DNA of 64,000 nt, taken from NCBI GenBank assembly GCA_031628995.1, contig JAVLUO010000007.1, forward strand, positions 45,535 to 109,534. The letters run 5' to 3'. The stretch comes from Bacillota bacterium LX-D (GTDB taxonomy: Bacteria; Bacillota; DUOV01; Zhaonellaceae). Positions 8,976 to 16,811 of the stretch are shown here, one piece after another. The notes below the pieces were generated by a model, which saw only the letters and a list, made by a program, of their open reading frames with translations, had not been told where the DNA came from and ran no database searches. The number at the start of each line of letters is the position of its first letter. Position 1 is the first letter of the stretch. A program made the position numbers and the translations under genes.

Positions 8976-9416
8976 TTGGATAAAGGGAGAGAAGATGAAG
9001 TCGATATATTTACCGGCATATTTAATTTACTGGATCGCTATCCTCATTTTACTGCTGATCACCTTTTAGGGCTACTAAGCCTCTTAACACTTTTTAACAT
9101 AACAAATCTACTTAAACCTGTTACATTACGGCTGCCAAAATCCGAACTAACACAAACGATGGCTGCCAATGCTTTAGATGGCAACCTGATGCAAACTCTA
9201 ACGGGACTTTTACATAACAAAAATCACGGAGGAGGAATAAATACAGGAGATATTGCCAGCTTACTTACTAAAAATCCTACCGCTTTAATGTCCTTAATGA
9301 ACATGCTCAGCACTTTAAAAGAAAAAAATCCTACTAAAAATGAAAATCAAAATGTCAAAAAAATTGTTCATGAAGAAAGCAAAAGCATTGCTAACAAAGA
9401 TAAAAATAATCCATAA
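8976..9416 (+). CDS. Uncharacterised 146-residue protein
   Basis: No known family recognised. The protein has a hydrophobic helix near residues 29-45 (HLLGLLSLLTLFNITNLL), a Gly-rich patch and a Lys/Asn-rich C-terminal tail. The start is TTG at 8976, chosen because AAGGGGGAG lies at normal spacing; there is no nearby ATG. It is the same strand as the 8451 gene and of similar size, and ends in a strong terminator. Confidence 0.7.
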   Translation: MDKGREDEVDIFTGIFNLLDRYPHFTADHLLGLLSLLTLFNITNLLKPVTLRLPKSELTQTMAANALDGNLMQTLTGLLHNKNHGGGINTGDIASLLTKNPTALMSLMNMLSTLKEKNPTKNENQNVKKIVHEESKSIANKDKNNP

Positions 9417-9441
9417 AAGCCGTACTTTTAGTACGGCTTTT
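9415..9441. terminator. Bidirectional terminator
   Basis: AAAAGCCGTAC and its complement form an 11-bp stem with a five-base loop. The stem begins in the stop codon of the upstream gene and serves the convergent 9479 gene as well. Confidence 0.88.
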
Positions 9442-9478
9442 ATTCTTTAATCTAAATTCATCTAATTAATTGACTAGA

Positions 9479-9715
9479 CTAATTCCATTGACAAATTAAT
9501 ATAAAAAGAATGAGTATAATTAAAAAGTTGTTGCCACATCCTTTGTTTTTATTGTGCTTATGGTATTCGTGACAATTTCGCTCATGATGTCCGCACTGAT
9601 CATCCTGGTCACTATAATCATGATGTCTTTGGCTTAAACCTTCCACTTCGAATCCTTCACATTCAACTTTTTCTTCTTCTATCTCTTGTTCAAAAATACC
9701 CTCCATATCGCTCAT
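9479..9715 (-). CDS. Small His/Asp-rich protein with a C-terminal membrane anchor
   Basis: 78 residues. The N-terminal third is acidic, the middle is rich in His, Cys and Asp (HHERNCHEYHKH), and the last 17 residues are a hydrophobic segment after CGNN. Small spore proteins of Firmicutes often end in such a hydrophobic tail, but I cannot assign a family. The His/Cys cluster could bind metal. AGGAGG precedes the ATG at good spacing. Location beside other spore genes suggests a spore role. Confidence 0.65.
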   Translation of the reverse strand: MSDMEGIFEQEIEEEKVECEGFEVEGLSQRHHDYSDQDDQCGHHERNCHEYHKHNKNKGCGNNFLIILILFILICQWN

Positions 9716-9800
9716 TTCCTACTCCTCCTAACCTTTATTGGACTAATATATTTTATGCAGCTCCTTATAGGAGGTAACAGCCAAATAAAACCATTACGCT

Positions 9801-9830
9801 AGAAAAGCCGCAAACATTAGCGGCTTTTCT
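9801..9830 (-). terminator. Terminator of the SPOCS/LysM gene
   Basis: An 11-bp stem (AGAAAAGCCGC and complement) with an eight-base loop, immediately after the stop codon at 9832. The T-rich arm lies 3' on the minus strand. Confidence 0.85.
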
Positions 9831-9831
9831 A

Positions 9832-11688
9832 TTATCCTTTAGTGCCAGAGGCACCGCAGGGGATTTTTATCCAAGTATTAACCTGTAAATTATTTGGTTC
9901 TATACCAGGGTTCTGTGCCACTATAGCTTCCACAGTTGTATTGTAACGTTGTGCTAGTTTATACAAAGTATCTCCAGGCTGAATGCGGTAATAACAGAAG
10001 CTGTGGCTTGGTTTTCCCGGTTCAGGTTTAAGTGTTCCCTCAGGAGTTGGTGTACCTGTTGGCTTAATTGGCTTTTCCTTACCTGGTTTAGGCTTTTTAG
10101 TTGGTGCAGGTGTAACTGTTGGTGTTGGTGTTGGTGTTGGCGTTGGCGTTGGCGTTGGCATTGGTGTAGGTGCTAATGTTGGTGTAGGAGTAGGTGTAGC
10201 TGTAGGTACTGGTGTTTCTGTAGGGCATGGTAATTCAGGCTCTTCTTCATTTTCTTCCAGGGTAACGTCAACTACAACTACCTCTTCTTTCGTTTCCGTA
10301 ACTTTCACCTCTACATCTAAGACGGCCATTTGTTGCCAAGGGTATTCTTCCGGTGTGAAATGGCGGCCATGAAGGCATTCCTCATCATAGTTTGGCGGGC
10401 TTAAATCAATGTCTTCAATATCGCAATTTATATCAAAATTCATTCCAGGTTCAGCGTCGAATATGTCTATGGTAGTAGAAAATGGTTCTTTAACTGCTTT
10501 TCTCCAGACAGCATTGTCGCATAATCCTACATAAGAAATATGCTTGCATAAATTTCCTTGAACTGTTGCTTGACCTTGCCTTAGCCTTGATTCTTTCCTG
10601 TTAAAATTAGCCTGAGCATCAATACCTATTATTCTTTGAACCGGCTGATCAAAACAAATTTCATTCTGTACAGTTACTTTGGATCTTCCCCTACCAACTA
10701 TATTTTCGCATTTCAAGATATCCCTTTCAACTTTTAGGTGAGGGCCTTCTACATCTTTAATATATTCTAAATCCAGGTCTTCTGTTACCTTTACTTTAAC
10801 TTTTATTTCCGCTTCCTGGGTAGCTTCATCCTCCATGCCAGTTTTTAACTCAACTTTAGCCGATTCTACAATGGCATCAACCATTACTTCCATGGCCTCT
10901 GTAACTCCCGGCAAGTCAAAAACTACTTCCCATTCTTCATCTACACTAGTTTCAAACATTTTTTGGCTGTCTTTTTCCACATAAAAAATTTGCTTATGTA
11001 AGACACCTGCAACTTCTACCTGATCGGTCATAATCTCAGTTTCAATATCTGTAATCTTGGCTTGCACATCTTTAATCATTTCCACCTGACGGGGAAACTC
11101 TAAATCTGTGTTTAACTCAAATCTCTTTTCTCCCTGACCAGTAATATTGTGAATAGTTAATTGCCCTTTGACCACATGCATCTCTTTATTATTGGACATC
11201 ATTACATCTGTTACAATATCCATTTCCGTTGTCCGAGTAGCTTTAGAATACAACTCTAAAGTAATATCCTGACTCCAAACATCAGGTTTATTATGTTTAC
11301 CAGTACTTTCTTCTGCCTGTGTAACAGCATTCACCATACCTTCACAAGCAATTGTATCTTCGGGCCTAACTCCCGGCATTTCAATAGTGCAAGTGAAAGA
11401 CTCTTCCATAGGCAGATCATAAACCCCACCTGCCTCGTACTCAACTCCTTCAAAGCACCCATCCATTGCAGCTACCCAGGTAATTTGTTTATACAGCTGG
11501 CCCCTTATTACTCCTGTATCATAGTCAGACTGTGCTTCCAAATTCTTAACATCAATATGTACATCTTTAATTTTTTTTACTTCTACGGGAAATTCCATTG
11601 TATTGGTTAAATTCACATGATTTGTACTATTTCTCACAACTGATTCGGCACAAACTCTTCTCTTTACAACCTCTAAGTTATCTGCCAA
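9832..11688 (-). CDS. SPOCS (DUF3794) repeat and LysM protein, SipL-like spore coat assembly factor
   Basis: About 618 residues. The N-terminal 430 residues are three DUF3794/SPOCS-type beta-sandwich repeats, recognisable by recurring GQLYKQI, GVLHKQI and GNLCKHI strands. A Pro/Thr-rich linker of about 70 residues follows, then a C-terminal LysM domain starting YRIQPGDTLYKLAQRYN. This arrangement resembles C. difficile SipL, which binds SpoIVA and links coat to forespore. The start is set at TTG 11688, with AGGAGG eight bases upstream. The in-frame ATG at 11718 has no ribosome binding site, and the SD lies inside that longer frame. A possible sigma-E -10 (CATACCAAT) is upstream but weakly supported. 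Confidence 0.85.
   Translation of the reverse strand: MADNLEVVKRRVCAESVVRNSTNHVNLTNTMEFPVEVKKIKDVHIDVKNLEAQSDYDTGVIRGQLYKQITWVAAMDGCFEGVEYEAGGVYDLPMEESFTCTIEMPGVRPEDTIACEGMVNAVTQAEESTGKHNKPDVWSQDITLELYSKATRTTEMDIVTDVMMSNNKEMHVVKGQLTIHNITGQGEKRFELNTDLEFPRQVEMIKDVQAKITDIETEIMTDQVEVAGVLHKQIFYVEKDSQKMFETSVDEEWEVVFDLPGVTEAMEVMVDAIVESAKVELKTGMEDEATQEAEIKVKVKVTEDLDLEYIKDVEGPHLKVERDILKCENIVGRGRSKVTVQNEICFDQPVQRIIGIDAQANFNRKESRLRQGQATVQGNLCKHISYVGLCDNAVWRKAVKEPFSTTIDIFDAEPGMNFDINCDIEDIDLSPPNYDEECLHGRHFTPEEYPWQQMAVLDVEVKVTETKEEVVVVDVTLEENEEEPELPCPTETPVPTATPTPTPTLAPTPMPTPTPTPTPTPTPTVTPAPTKKPKPGKEKPIKPTGTPTPEGTLKPEPGKPSHSFCYYRIQPGDTLYKLAQRYNTTVEAIVAQNPGIEPNNLQVNTWIKIPCGASGTKG
10121..10168 (-). repeat. 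In-frame hexamer repeat encoding the Pro-Thr linker
   Basis: Eight consecutive six-base units, read on the plus strand as GGTGTT x3, GGCGTT x3, GGCATT and GGTGTA. They encode repeating Pro-Thr in the linker of the SPOCS/LysM protein. Because units are six bases, gain or loss changes linker length without shifting frame. Confidence 0.9.
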
Positions 11689-11868
11689 AGATAGCTCCTC
11701 CTCTCCCAAATGTTTCATAATAATATATGCAAAAAAAAGGGAAAAGTGCTATTTATTTTTTAATTTCAAAATTCATTTTTTATTTTTAAACTACTATGAA
11801 AAATAATACTTTATTGGTATGCTTTAACTATAGATCTTTATCAGCACAATAAACATGGGGGTGGGACA

Positions 11869-12582
11869 ATGGGAGATGCAATTTTTAAGCAAAAAAGCGG
11901 TATTTTAGGTGTGGGAATTGCGGCACCTTGCGGGATTATTACTCCTGAACAATTAATTGGCTTAGGAACCCTGAGTAAGAAAGTAAAAAGTTTAGGAAGT
12001 AAATTAACTACTAGACAGACAATTATTTTTTTAATTAAAGAGGAAAAACTTAAGGATTTCCAGGCAGGTGTTCAAGAGCTTGGCTTACGGATTGGCTCCT
12101 TTGGTGAAGTTATTCGCAATGTAAAAAGCTGCGCAGGTGGGGAACAGTTTTGCTTACGAAGTTTAACAGACGTCTTTAAGTTAGCAACTGAACTTCAAGA
12201 AATATATATGGACCAAAAGGTGCCTCATGATTTTAAAATTTCCGTAGCAGGGTGCCAACGAGGCTGCACTGACCCGCTCTGTGCCGATTACGGCATTATT
12301 GCTACCGGGCCTGATACCTATAGTATTTATTTAGGAGGGCGAGGAGGAAGCAGGCAGCCGGAACATGGAACTTTACTCTGTTCGGAAGTTAATGTCCAGG
12401 GTGTAAAAGCTGTACTGGACTTTGTCCTGGATAAATACCGTTCTTTAGGTCAGCCCAAAGAACGAATTTGTAAAACCATTGGAAGAATAGGAATAGAACA
12501 GTTTACGCCTGATAATGAGTTCTTAAATAAATATCAACCTGAAGATAGTGATAACGATTTTCTACAATTTTTAGGAAGGTGA
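11869..12582 (+). CDS. Small siroheme/4Fe-4S sulfite-nitrite reductase-like protein
   Basis: 237 residues equivalent to a single reductase module: an N-terminal ferredoxin-like half followed by the metal-site half. Four Cys fit the coupled siroheme and Fe-S cluster: Cys88 and Cys95 (SCAGGEQFC) and Cys129 and Cys133 (AGCQRGC), with a further Cys138. The second pair has the standard CX3C spacing. The first is CX6C, one residue longer than the usual CX5C. Small single-module members are known from methanogens and anaerobic Firmicutes. The physiological substrate is not known. A Cys-rich gene follows 7 bases later. Confidence 0.8.
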   Translation: MGDAIFKQKSGILGVGIAAPCGIITPEQLIGLGTLSKKVKSLGSKLTTRQTIIFLIKEEKLKDFQAGVQELGLRIGSFGEVIRNVKSCAGGEQFCLRSLTDVFKLATELQEIYMDQKVPHDFKISVAGCQRGCTDPLCADYGIIATGPDTYSIYLGGRGGSRQPEHGTLLCSEVNVQGVKAVLDFVLDKYRSLGQPKERICKTIGRIGIEQFTPDNEFLNKYQPEDSDNDFLQFLGR

Positions 12583-12589
12583 GAGTCAA

Positions 12590-13024
12590 ATGTCTGCAAG
12601 TAATATAGATATCGCTAAGATTAATCAAGTTGTGCAGAAATGCTGTAAAACCACAGAAGAGTGCTCCAAATGTGCCCAGGGAAAATGTCTGATTGGTTTT
12701 GCTAAAATAGCGCTGGAATATGCTGAAAAGAAAAATGTTGTGAGCATTGCTAAAGGAGGCAGCTTAGTTCCAACGGGAGATTACAAAATTTATTACCAAG
12801 AGGATCTAATAAACGCATTAGTGGAGGTTCTAAGCCAATGCCAAGATTGTCAAGATAACCATGAAAACGATTGTATCATTAATATAATCCGCATGTCCTT
12901 AGAAACAGCCCTCCTAGGAGAAAACATTCCCTACGAAGGAAGTGCCTTTGGCTACTTAATGCAAGTATTGAAAAAGGATAGCACTATTGGGCAAAAGCTC
13001 TTGGATAAGTTCAAAAATAAATAA
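12590..13024 (+). CDS. Cys-rich protein cotranscribed with the siroheme-type reductase
   Basis: 144 residues, no family recognised. Eight Cys occur in two groups: C18, C19, C25, C28 and C33 near the N-terminus, and C84, C87 and C95 in the middle. The CX2C spacings suggest zinc or Fe-S binding. The region between is mixed alpha/beta (YKIYYQEDLINALVEV), and the C-terminus is helical. AAGGTGAG precedes the ATG, and the 7-base gap implies translational coupling with the reductase-like gene, so a redox partner or assembly factor is the most likely role; this is inference. Confidence 0.7.
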   Translation: MSASNIDIAKINQVVQKCCKTTEECSKCAQGKCLIGFAKIALEYAEKKNVVSIAKGGSLVPTGDYKIYYQEDLINALVEVLSQCQDCQDNHENDCIINIIRMSLETALLGENIPYEGSAFGYLMQVLKKDSTIGQKLLDKFKNK

Positions 13025-13034
13025 CTTTAGTCAG

Positions 13035-13130
13035 ATCGAGTAAGGTAAAGCCGAAGTAATTTGCTTCGGCTTTATCCTTCTCACAGAACCGTACATACAG
13101 GTCTCGTATACGGCTCCTGATAAACTCAGT
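13035..13130 (-). mobile_element. Group II intron 3' remnant (domains V and VI)
   Basis: Read on the minus strand, GAGCCGTATACG to GTACGGTTC (13086-13116) has the sequence and fold of group II intron domain V. It is followed by a long hairpin in the domain VI position and ends CTTACTCGAT at 13035. The same ending occurs in the 16480 copy, and the flanking sequences diverge immediately after GAT, which fixes the 3' boundary. Upstream identity with the other copy stops near 13130. No reverse transcriptase ORF is present. The domain VI hairpin may also end transcription of the 12590 gene on the plus strand. Confidence 0.75.
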
Positions 13131-13192
13131 CTGATTTCCCTAACCTAGAAATTGATGGTGTGGGGAGCAAAAGATAGTCTATGCTGAATTAG

Positions 13193-14599
13193 TTAATAAA
13201 GATGCAGCAATTTTAATATAGGATTTAAAAAGTTTAATCCACTTAATAAAACGAGAATAATAGCCACGGGGGTTATATATTTTAAGATAAGGGTAATTAT
13301 CCTCAATAGTCTTATATTTTGTATTTTTCCGTTATTAGATGCTTCTTGAGCAATATTTTTAAAGCCCCATTTCCAAGCTAAAAAAACTGCCGTTGCCAAG
13401 CCAGCTAAGGGCATTAAGATATTTGAGGTAGTATAGTCAAACAAATCAAACATAGTTTTGCCAAAAAGTTTAAAATCACTTAAGACACTGAAGGATAAGG
13501 TAGCTGTGGAGCCTACAAGCATTAAAGCCCCTAATGTAAGTAAAACTGCCTTAGGACGGGAAAGCTTAAACTCTTCTGTAAAATAAGCTACAGGTACTTC
13601 GAACATTGAAGTAATGGCCGTAGTTGCGGCAATAGCGGAAAGGATAAAAAACAAAACCATAAAAACATTGCCTAATGGCATGGAGCTAAAGACAGTAGGA
13701 ATAGTAATAAACAACAATGAAGCTCCTGCATCAGGTTGAAAACCAAAGGCAAATACTGCAGGGAAAATAGCTAATCCTGCTAAAATGGAAACTAGAGTAT
13801 CGGAAAGAGCAACTTTTGCCGCCGTACTCACTAAGTTTTCTTTTTTGCTAATATAGCTGCCGTAGGTAACCATTGTACCAATACCAATGGAAAGCTTAAA
13901 AAAAGATAAGCCTAAAGCTGTTAGAACTACCGCCCCTGTAATTTTTGAAAAATCAGGCTGGAAAAGAAATTTTACACCTTCCCAGGCATTAGGCAAAGTC
14001 AGTGCTCTCAGATCAGATATAATTAGTAGAAAAAATAAAATGGGCATGAGAATTTTAGTGACTCGTTCAATGCCATTACTTACCCCAGCTAAGATAATAC
14101 AACTAGTTACCAGCAATACCATAAACTGCCAAAATAAAGGTTCTCCCACTCCGCTGACAAATGTATTAAATACGCTGCCCGTTATCTCTGGTTTAGTGGT
14201 TGACAAAACTCTGCTGGCAGCTTTAAAAATATAAGCATATACCCAACCTGCCACATTAGAATAAAAGGCCATAATCAAGAAAGCTGAAATGCAGCCCGTC
14301 AAACCTGTCAAAAACCAGGGTGTCCTGGGAGCCAATTTTTTAAATGCTCCTACGGGATTGGCATTTGTAGTTCGTCCGATAATCAATTCACTTAACAGTA
14401 AAGGCAACCCCACAAGGATTAAGCAGATTAAATAAATGAGAATAAAAGCTGCTCCACCGTTTTGTCCCGCTAGGAAAGGGAACTTCCAAATGTTACCTAA
14501 ACCAATGGCAGAGCCTAAAGTAGCAGCAATAACACCTAAGCTAGTAACAAACTTATCCCGCCCTAAATTATGTTTTCTTTTTTCAGCATTATTCTGCAC
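13193..14599 (-). CDS. Sodium-dependent transporter, SNF (neurotransmitter:sodium symporter) family
   Basis: 468 residues with about 11-12 membrane segments. Segment 1 has GSAIGLGNIWKFP, the family signature that forms the Na+ and substrate sites, followed by NGGAAF. Bacterial members import amino acids such as tryptophan, alanine or tyrosine; the substrate here cannot be told. The start is GTG with a GGGGG-rich binding site. It is a single-gene unit, transcribed away from the radical SAM gene at 14722. Confidence 0.93.
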   Translation of the reverse strand: MQNNAEKRKHNLGRDKFVTSLGVIAATLGSAIGLGNIWKFPFLAGQNGGAAFILIYLICLILVGLPLLLSELIIGRTTNANPVGAFKKLAPRTPWFLTGLTGCISAFLIMAFYSNVAGWVYAYIFKAASRVLSTTKPEITGSVFNTFVSGVGEPLFWQFMVLLVTSCIILAGVSNGIERVTKILMPILFFLLIISDLRALTLPNAWEGVKFLFQPDFSKITGAVVLTALGLSFFKLSIGIGTMVTYGSYISKKENLVSTAAKVALSDTLVSILAGLAIFPAVFAFGFQPDAGASLLFITIPTVFSSMPLGNVFMVLFFILSAIAATTAITSMFEVPVAYFTEEFKLSRPKAVLLTLGALMLVGSTATLSFSVLSDFKLFGKTMFDLFDYTTSNILMPLAGLATAVFLAWKWGFKNIAQEASNNGKIQNIRLLRIITLILKYITPVAIILVLLSGLNFLNPILKLLHLY

Positions 14600-14655
14600 C
14601 CTACTGCCCCCTTATTTAAACTTATAATATGATTATAATCCCGGCTTATTAAATT

Positions 14656-14684
14656 TTGTTATTTATGTACATATTTGTTATGAT
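14656..14684 (+). promoter_or_regulatory. Sigma-A-type promoter for the radical SAM gene
   Basis: TTGTTA (14656-14661) and TATGAT (14679-14684) are separated by exactly 17 bases, about 38 bases before the start codon. Confidence 0.6.
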
Positions 14685-14721
14685 AATTAGTAAATTGTGC
14701 AATAGATAGGAGAACTTGTTC

Positions 14722-16488
14722 ATGAAAGTGTTGCTAACTACTTTAAATTCTAAACATATTCATTCATCCTTATCCATCTACTATTTACAAAGCTACTGTC
14801 AAAAATTCCGAGACAATATTAGTATTCAGGAATTTACCATTAACCAAAATGAGGATAAGATACTTGCTGAACTTTATAAAGGCTCCTATGACCTTATTTG
14901 CTTTTCCTGTTATATTTGGAATATTACCAAGACCTTAGAGATAATTGAACACTTAAAAAAAGTTCAGCCCAAAGTAAAAATCCTTTTAGGAGGCCCTGAG
15001 GTTACTTATGACCCTCAAGAGATCCTTACAGAGCATCTGTCTATCGACTATATAATTTGCGGTGAAGGTGAAGAAACCTTTCAAGAGCTCCTTAATCATC
15101 TTATTCTAGGTCAAGGAAACCTAGAAGACATTAAAGGTTTGGTTTACCGTTTAGACCAAAGAATTACGGTAAACCAACCTAGGCCTTTAATCCAACAGCT
15201 AGATAAAATACCTTTTCCCTACCTAGAGAACATGGATAGCTTAACCAATAAAATCATTTATTATGAAAGTTCTAGAGGCTGCCCCCATAGTTGCACCTAC
15301 TGCCTATCTTCAACAATTAAAGGAGTAAGATTTTTTTCCTTACCTAGGATAAAAAAAGATTTGCAATTTTTCTTAGACGCCCGTGTTCAGCAAGTCAAAT
15401 TTGTTGACCGGACTTTTAATGTTAAAAAAAGTCATTGTTTAGAAATTTGGCAGTTCATTGCCGCCCATGATAACGGATATACAAATTTTCATTTTGAAAT
15501 TACTGGTGATTTATTAGATGAAGAAGAACTCAATTTTTTAAGCAAAGTTCGACCTGGTTTATTTCAATTTGAGATTGGAGTCCAATCAACTTGTGAGGAA
15601 ACTATGGAAGCTATTAACCGTCAAGTTGATTTACAAAAGTTAAGTAAAAGCATTAAGCGGCTTTTAGCTACCCCTAATATCCATTTACATTTGGATTTAA
15701 TTGCCGGATTACCTAAGGAAGGCTATACTACATTTCAGACATCTTTTAATCAAGTATATGCTCTACAGCCCCACAATTTACAATTAGGTTTTTTAAAGCT
15801 TTTAAAAGGGTCTGCCATCAGGGAACAACAACAGCTCTACAACTATTTATATAAAAGTACTCCTCCTTACGAAGTACTACAAAACAAGTTTATTAGCTAT
15901 AAAGAAATTTTAGCATTAAAAAACATTGAGGAACTTCTGGAACTTTACTTTAATTCAGGAAGTTTTCAATTTTCCTTAGAATTTATTTGTACTAACTTTT
16001 ATCAAAGTTCATTTAGATTCTATGAAGATCTAAGCAATTACTGGGAACATAATGGGCTTTATTCTTTAGCTCATAGCCAAAAAGAACTGTATAAAATACT
16101 TTTAACTTTCTATCAAAACATGGAACTTCCCCATGTCCATGTCTTTATAGAAGTTTTAAAGTTAGATTATCTTTGCCATGTAAAAAGCATTGTTCCCGAT
16201 TTTTTGCATGGGGTAGATGACCCTCATTTTAAAAATAAATGTTACGAATTTTTACGAGTTCCTGAACACATTCAGCACTATCTACCCCACTACAGCTCTC
16301 TCTCGGCCAAACAGATTGCTAAAAAGGTTCACTTTGAGCACTTTAACTATAATGTACAAAAGATTATTAAAAACCCTGGCGGCAAAAACTATACCCCAGA
16401 CAAAGTTACTCTGCTATTTGATTATGGTCATCCCAGTAAGCATTTTAAGCGAAGTCCTTTTATCTTAGTACCTGTGAACATCGAGTAA
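14722..16488 (+). CDS. B12-binding domain radical SAM protein (DUF4080 type)
   Basis: 588 residues. Residues 1-140 form a cobalamin-binding-like Rossmann domain (LLTTLNSKHIHSS, LLGGPEVTYDP). The radical SAM motif CPHSCTYC follows at about residue 189, within SSRGCPHSC. The C-terminal part matches the DUF4080 region of such proteins. The reaction is unknown. ATG 14722 is preferred to TTG 14716 because GGAG lies nine bases upstream. The last codons, after position 16479, are made from the 3' end of an antisense group II intron remnant, so the native C-terminus has been altered. Confidence 0.88.
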   Translation: MKVLLTTLNSKHIHSSLSIYYLQSYCQKFRDNISIQEFTINQNEDKILAELYKGSYDLICFSCYIWNITKTLEIIEHLKKVQPKVKILLGGPEVTYDPQEILTEHLSIDYIICGEGEETFQELLNHLILGQGNLEDIKGLVYRLDQRITVNQPRPLIQQLDKIPFPYLENMDSLTNKIIYYESSRGCPHSCTYCLSSTIKGVRFFSLPRIKKDLQFFLDARVQQVKFVDRTFNVKKSHCLEIWQFIAAHDNGYTNFHFEITGDLLDEEELNFLSKVRPGLFQFEIGVQSTCEETMEAINRQVDLQKLSKSIKRLLATPNIHLHLDLIAGLPKEGYTTFQTSFNQVYALQPHNLQLGFLKLLKGSAIREQQQLYNYLYKSTPPYEVLQNKFISYKEILALKNIEELLELYFNSGSFQFSLEFICTNFYQSSFRFYEDLSNYWEHNGLYSLAHSQKELYKILLTFYQNMELPHVHVFIEVLKLDYLCHVKSIVPDFLHGVDDPHFKNKCYEFLRVPEHIQHYLPHYSSLSAKQIAKKVHFEHFNYNVQKIIKNPGGKNYTPDKVTLLFDYGHPSKHFKRSPFILVPVNIE

Positions 16489-16776
16489 GATAAAGCCGAA
16501 GCAATTTGCTTCGGCTTTATCCTTCTTACAGGACCGTACGTACGGGCCTCGTATACGGCTCCTGATAAACCCTCAGCCACTTCTCGCAGAAGCGAGACAA
16601 AACGGCGACATTGTATGTTTCCAAATCAATTAACCCTATTCCTTAAACCACTTGTTTGGTAAGTCCATACTTTTTAATGGGCTTGCGGAGTTACGCCGGG
16701 TTGTCATAGATATTTTCTCAAACTGACCTTTATATCCTCGCCTATGCAATGTCTTGTGCAAACATGCCGGGCAAAC
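16480..16776 (-). mobile_element. ORF-less group IIC-like intron remnant, 297 nt
   Basis: On the minus strand the element starts GTTTGCCCGGCATG (16776), resembling the bacterial intron 5' end GTGYGCCCGGCATG. It ends with domain V (16532-16561), a domain VI hairpin and CTTACTCGAT (16480). An intact element would be about 2 kb with a reverse transcriptase; here the ORF and most of domains II-IV are missing. The 5' end lies directly behind the terminator hairpin of the 16812 gene, the target choice of bacterial class C introns. The 3' end lies in the convergent radical SAM gene. The 5' T at position 2 (normally U, then GYG) is degenerate, so splicing is doubtful. Confidence 0.75.
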
Positions 16777-16777
16777 T

Positions 16778-16811
16778 AAAGAAGGAGCAGGTATTTACCT
16801 GCTCCTCCTCT
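16778..16811 (-). terminator. Terminator of the Cys-rich coat-like gene and intron target
   Basis: AGGAGCAGGTA pairs perfectly with its complement around a short loop, starting directly at the stop codon at 16812. The sequence after the stem is CTTTAG, and the intron remnant begins there. Confidence 0.8.

Noticed and set aside
10121..10168. CRISPR-like array
   Set aside because: Units are six bases, contiguous and in frame with coding sequence; there are no spacers.
11800..11850. Sigma-E promoter (CATACCAAT with an upstream ATAAAG) for the SPOCS/LysM gene
   Set aside because: The -35 match is poor; kept only as a weak remark in the gene entry.
13044..13076. The hairpin AAAGCCGAAG... as an ordinary terminator of the 12590 gene only
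   Set aside because: The same hairpin sits in the same place after domain V in both copies, so it is better read as intron domain VI, though it may also stop plus-strand transcription.
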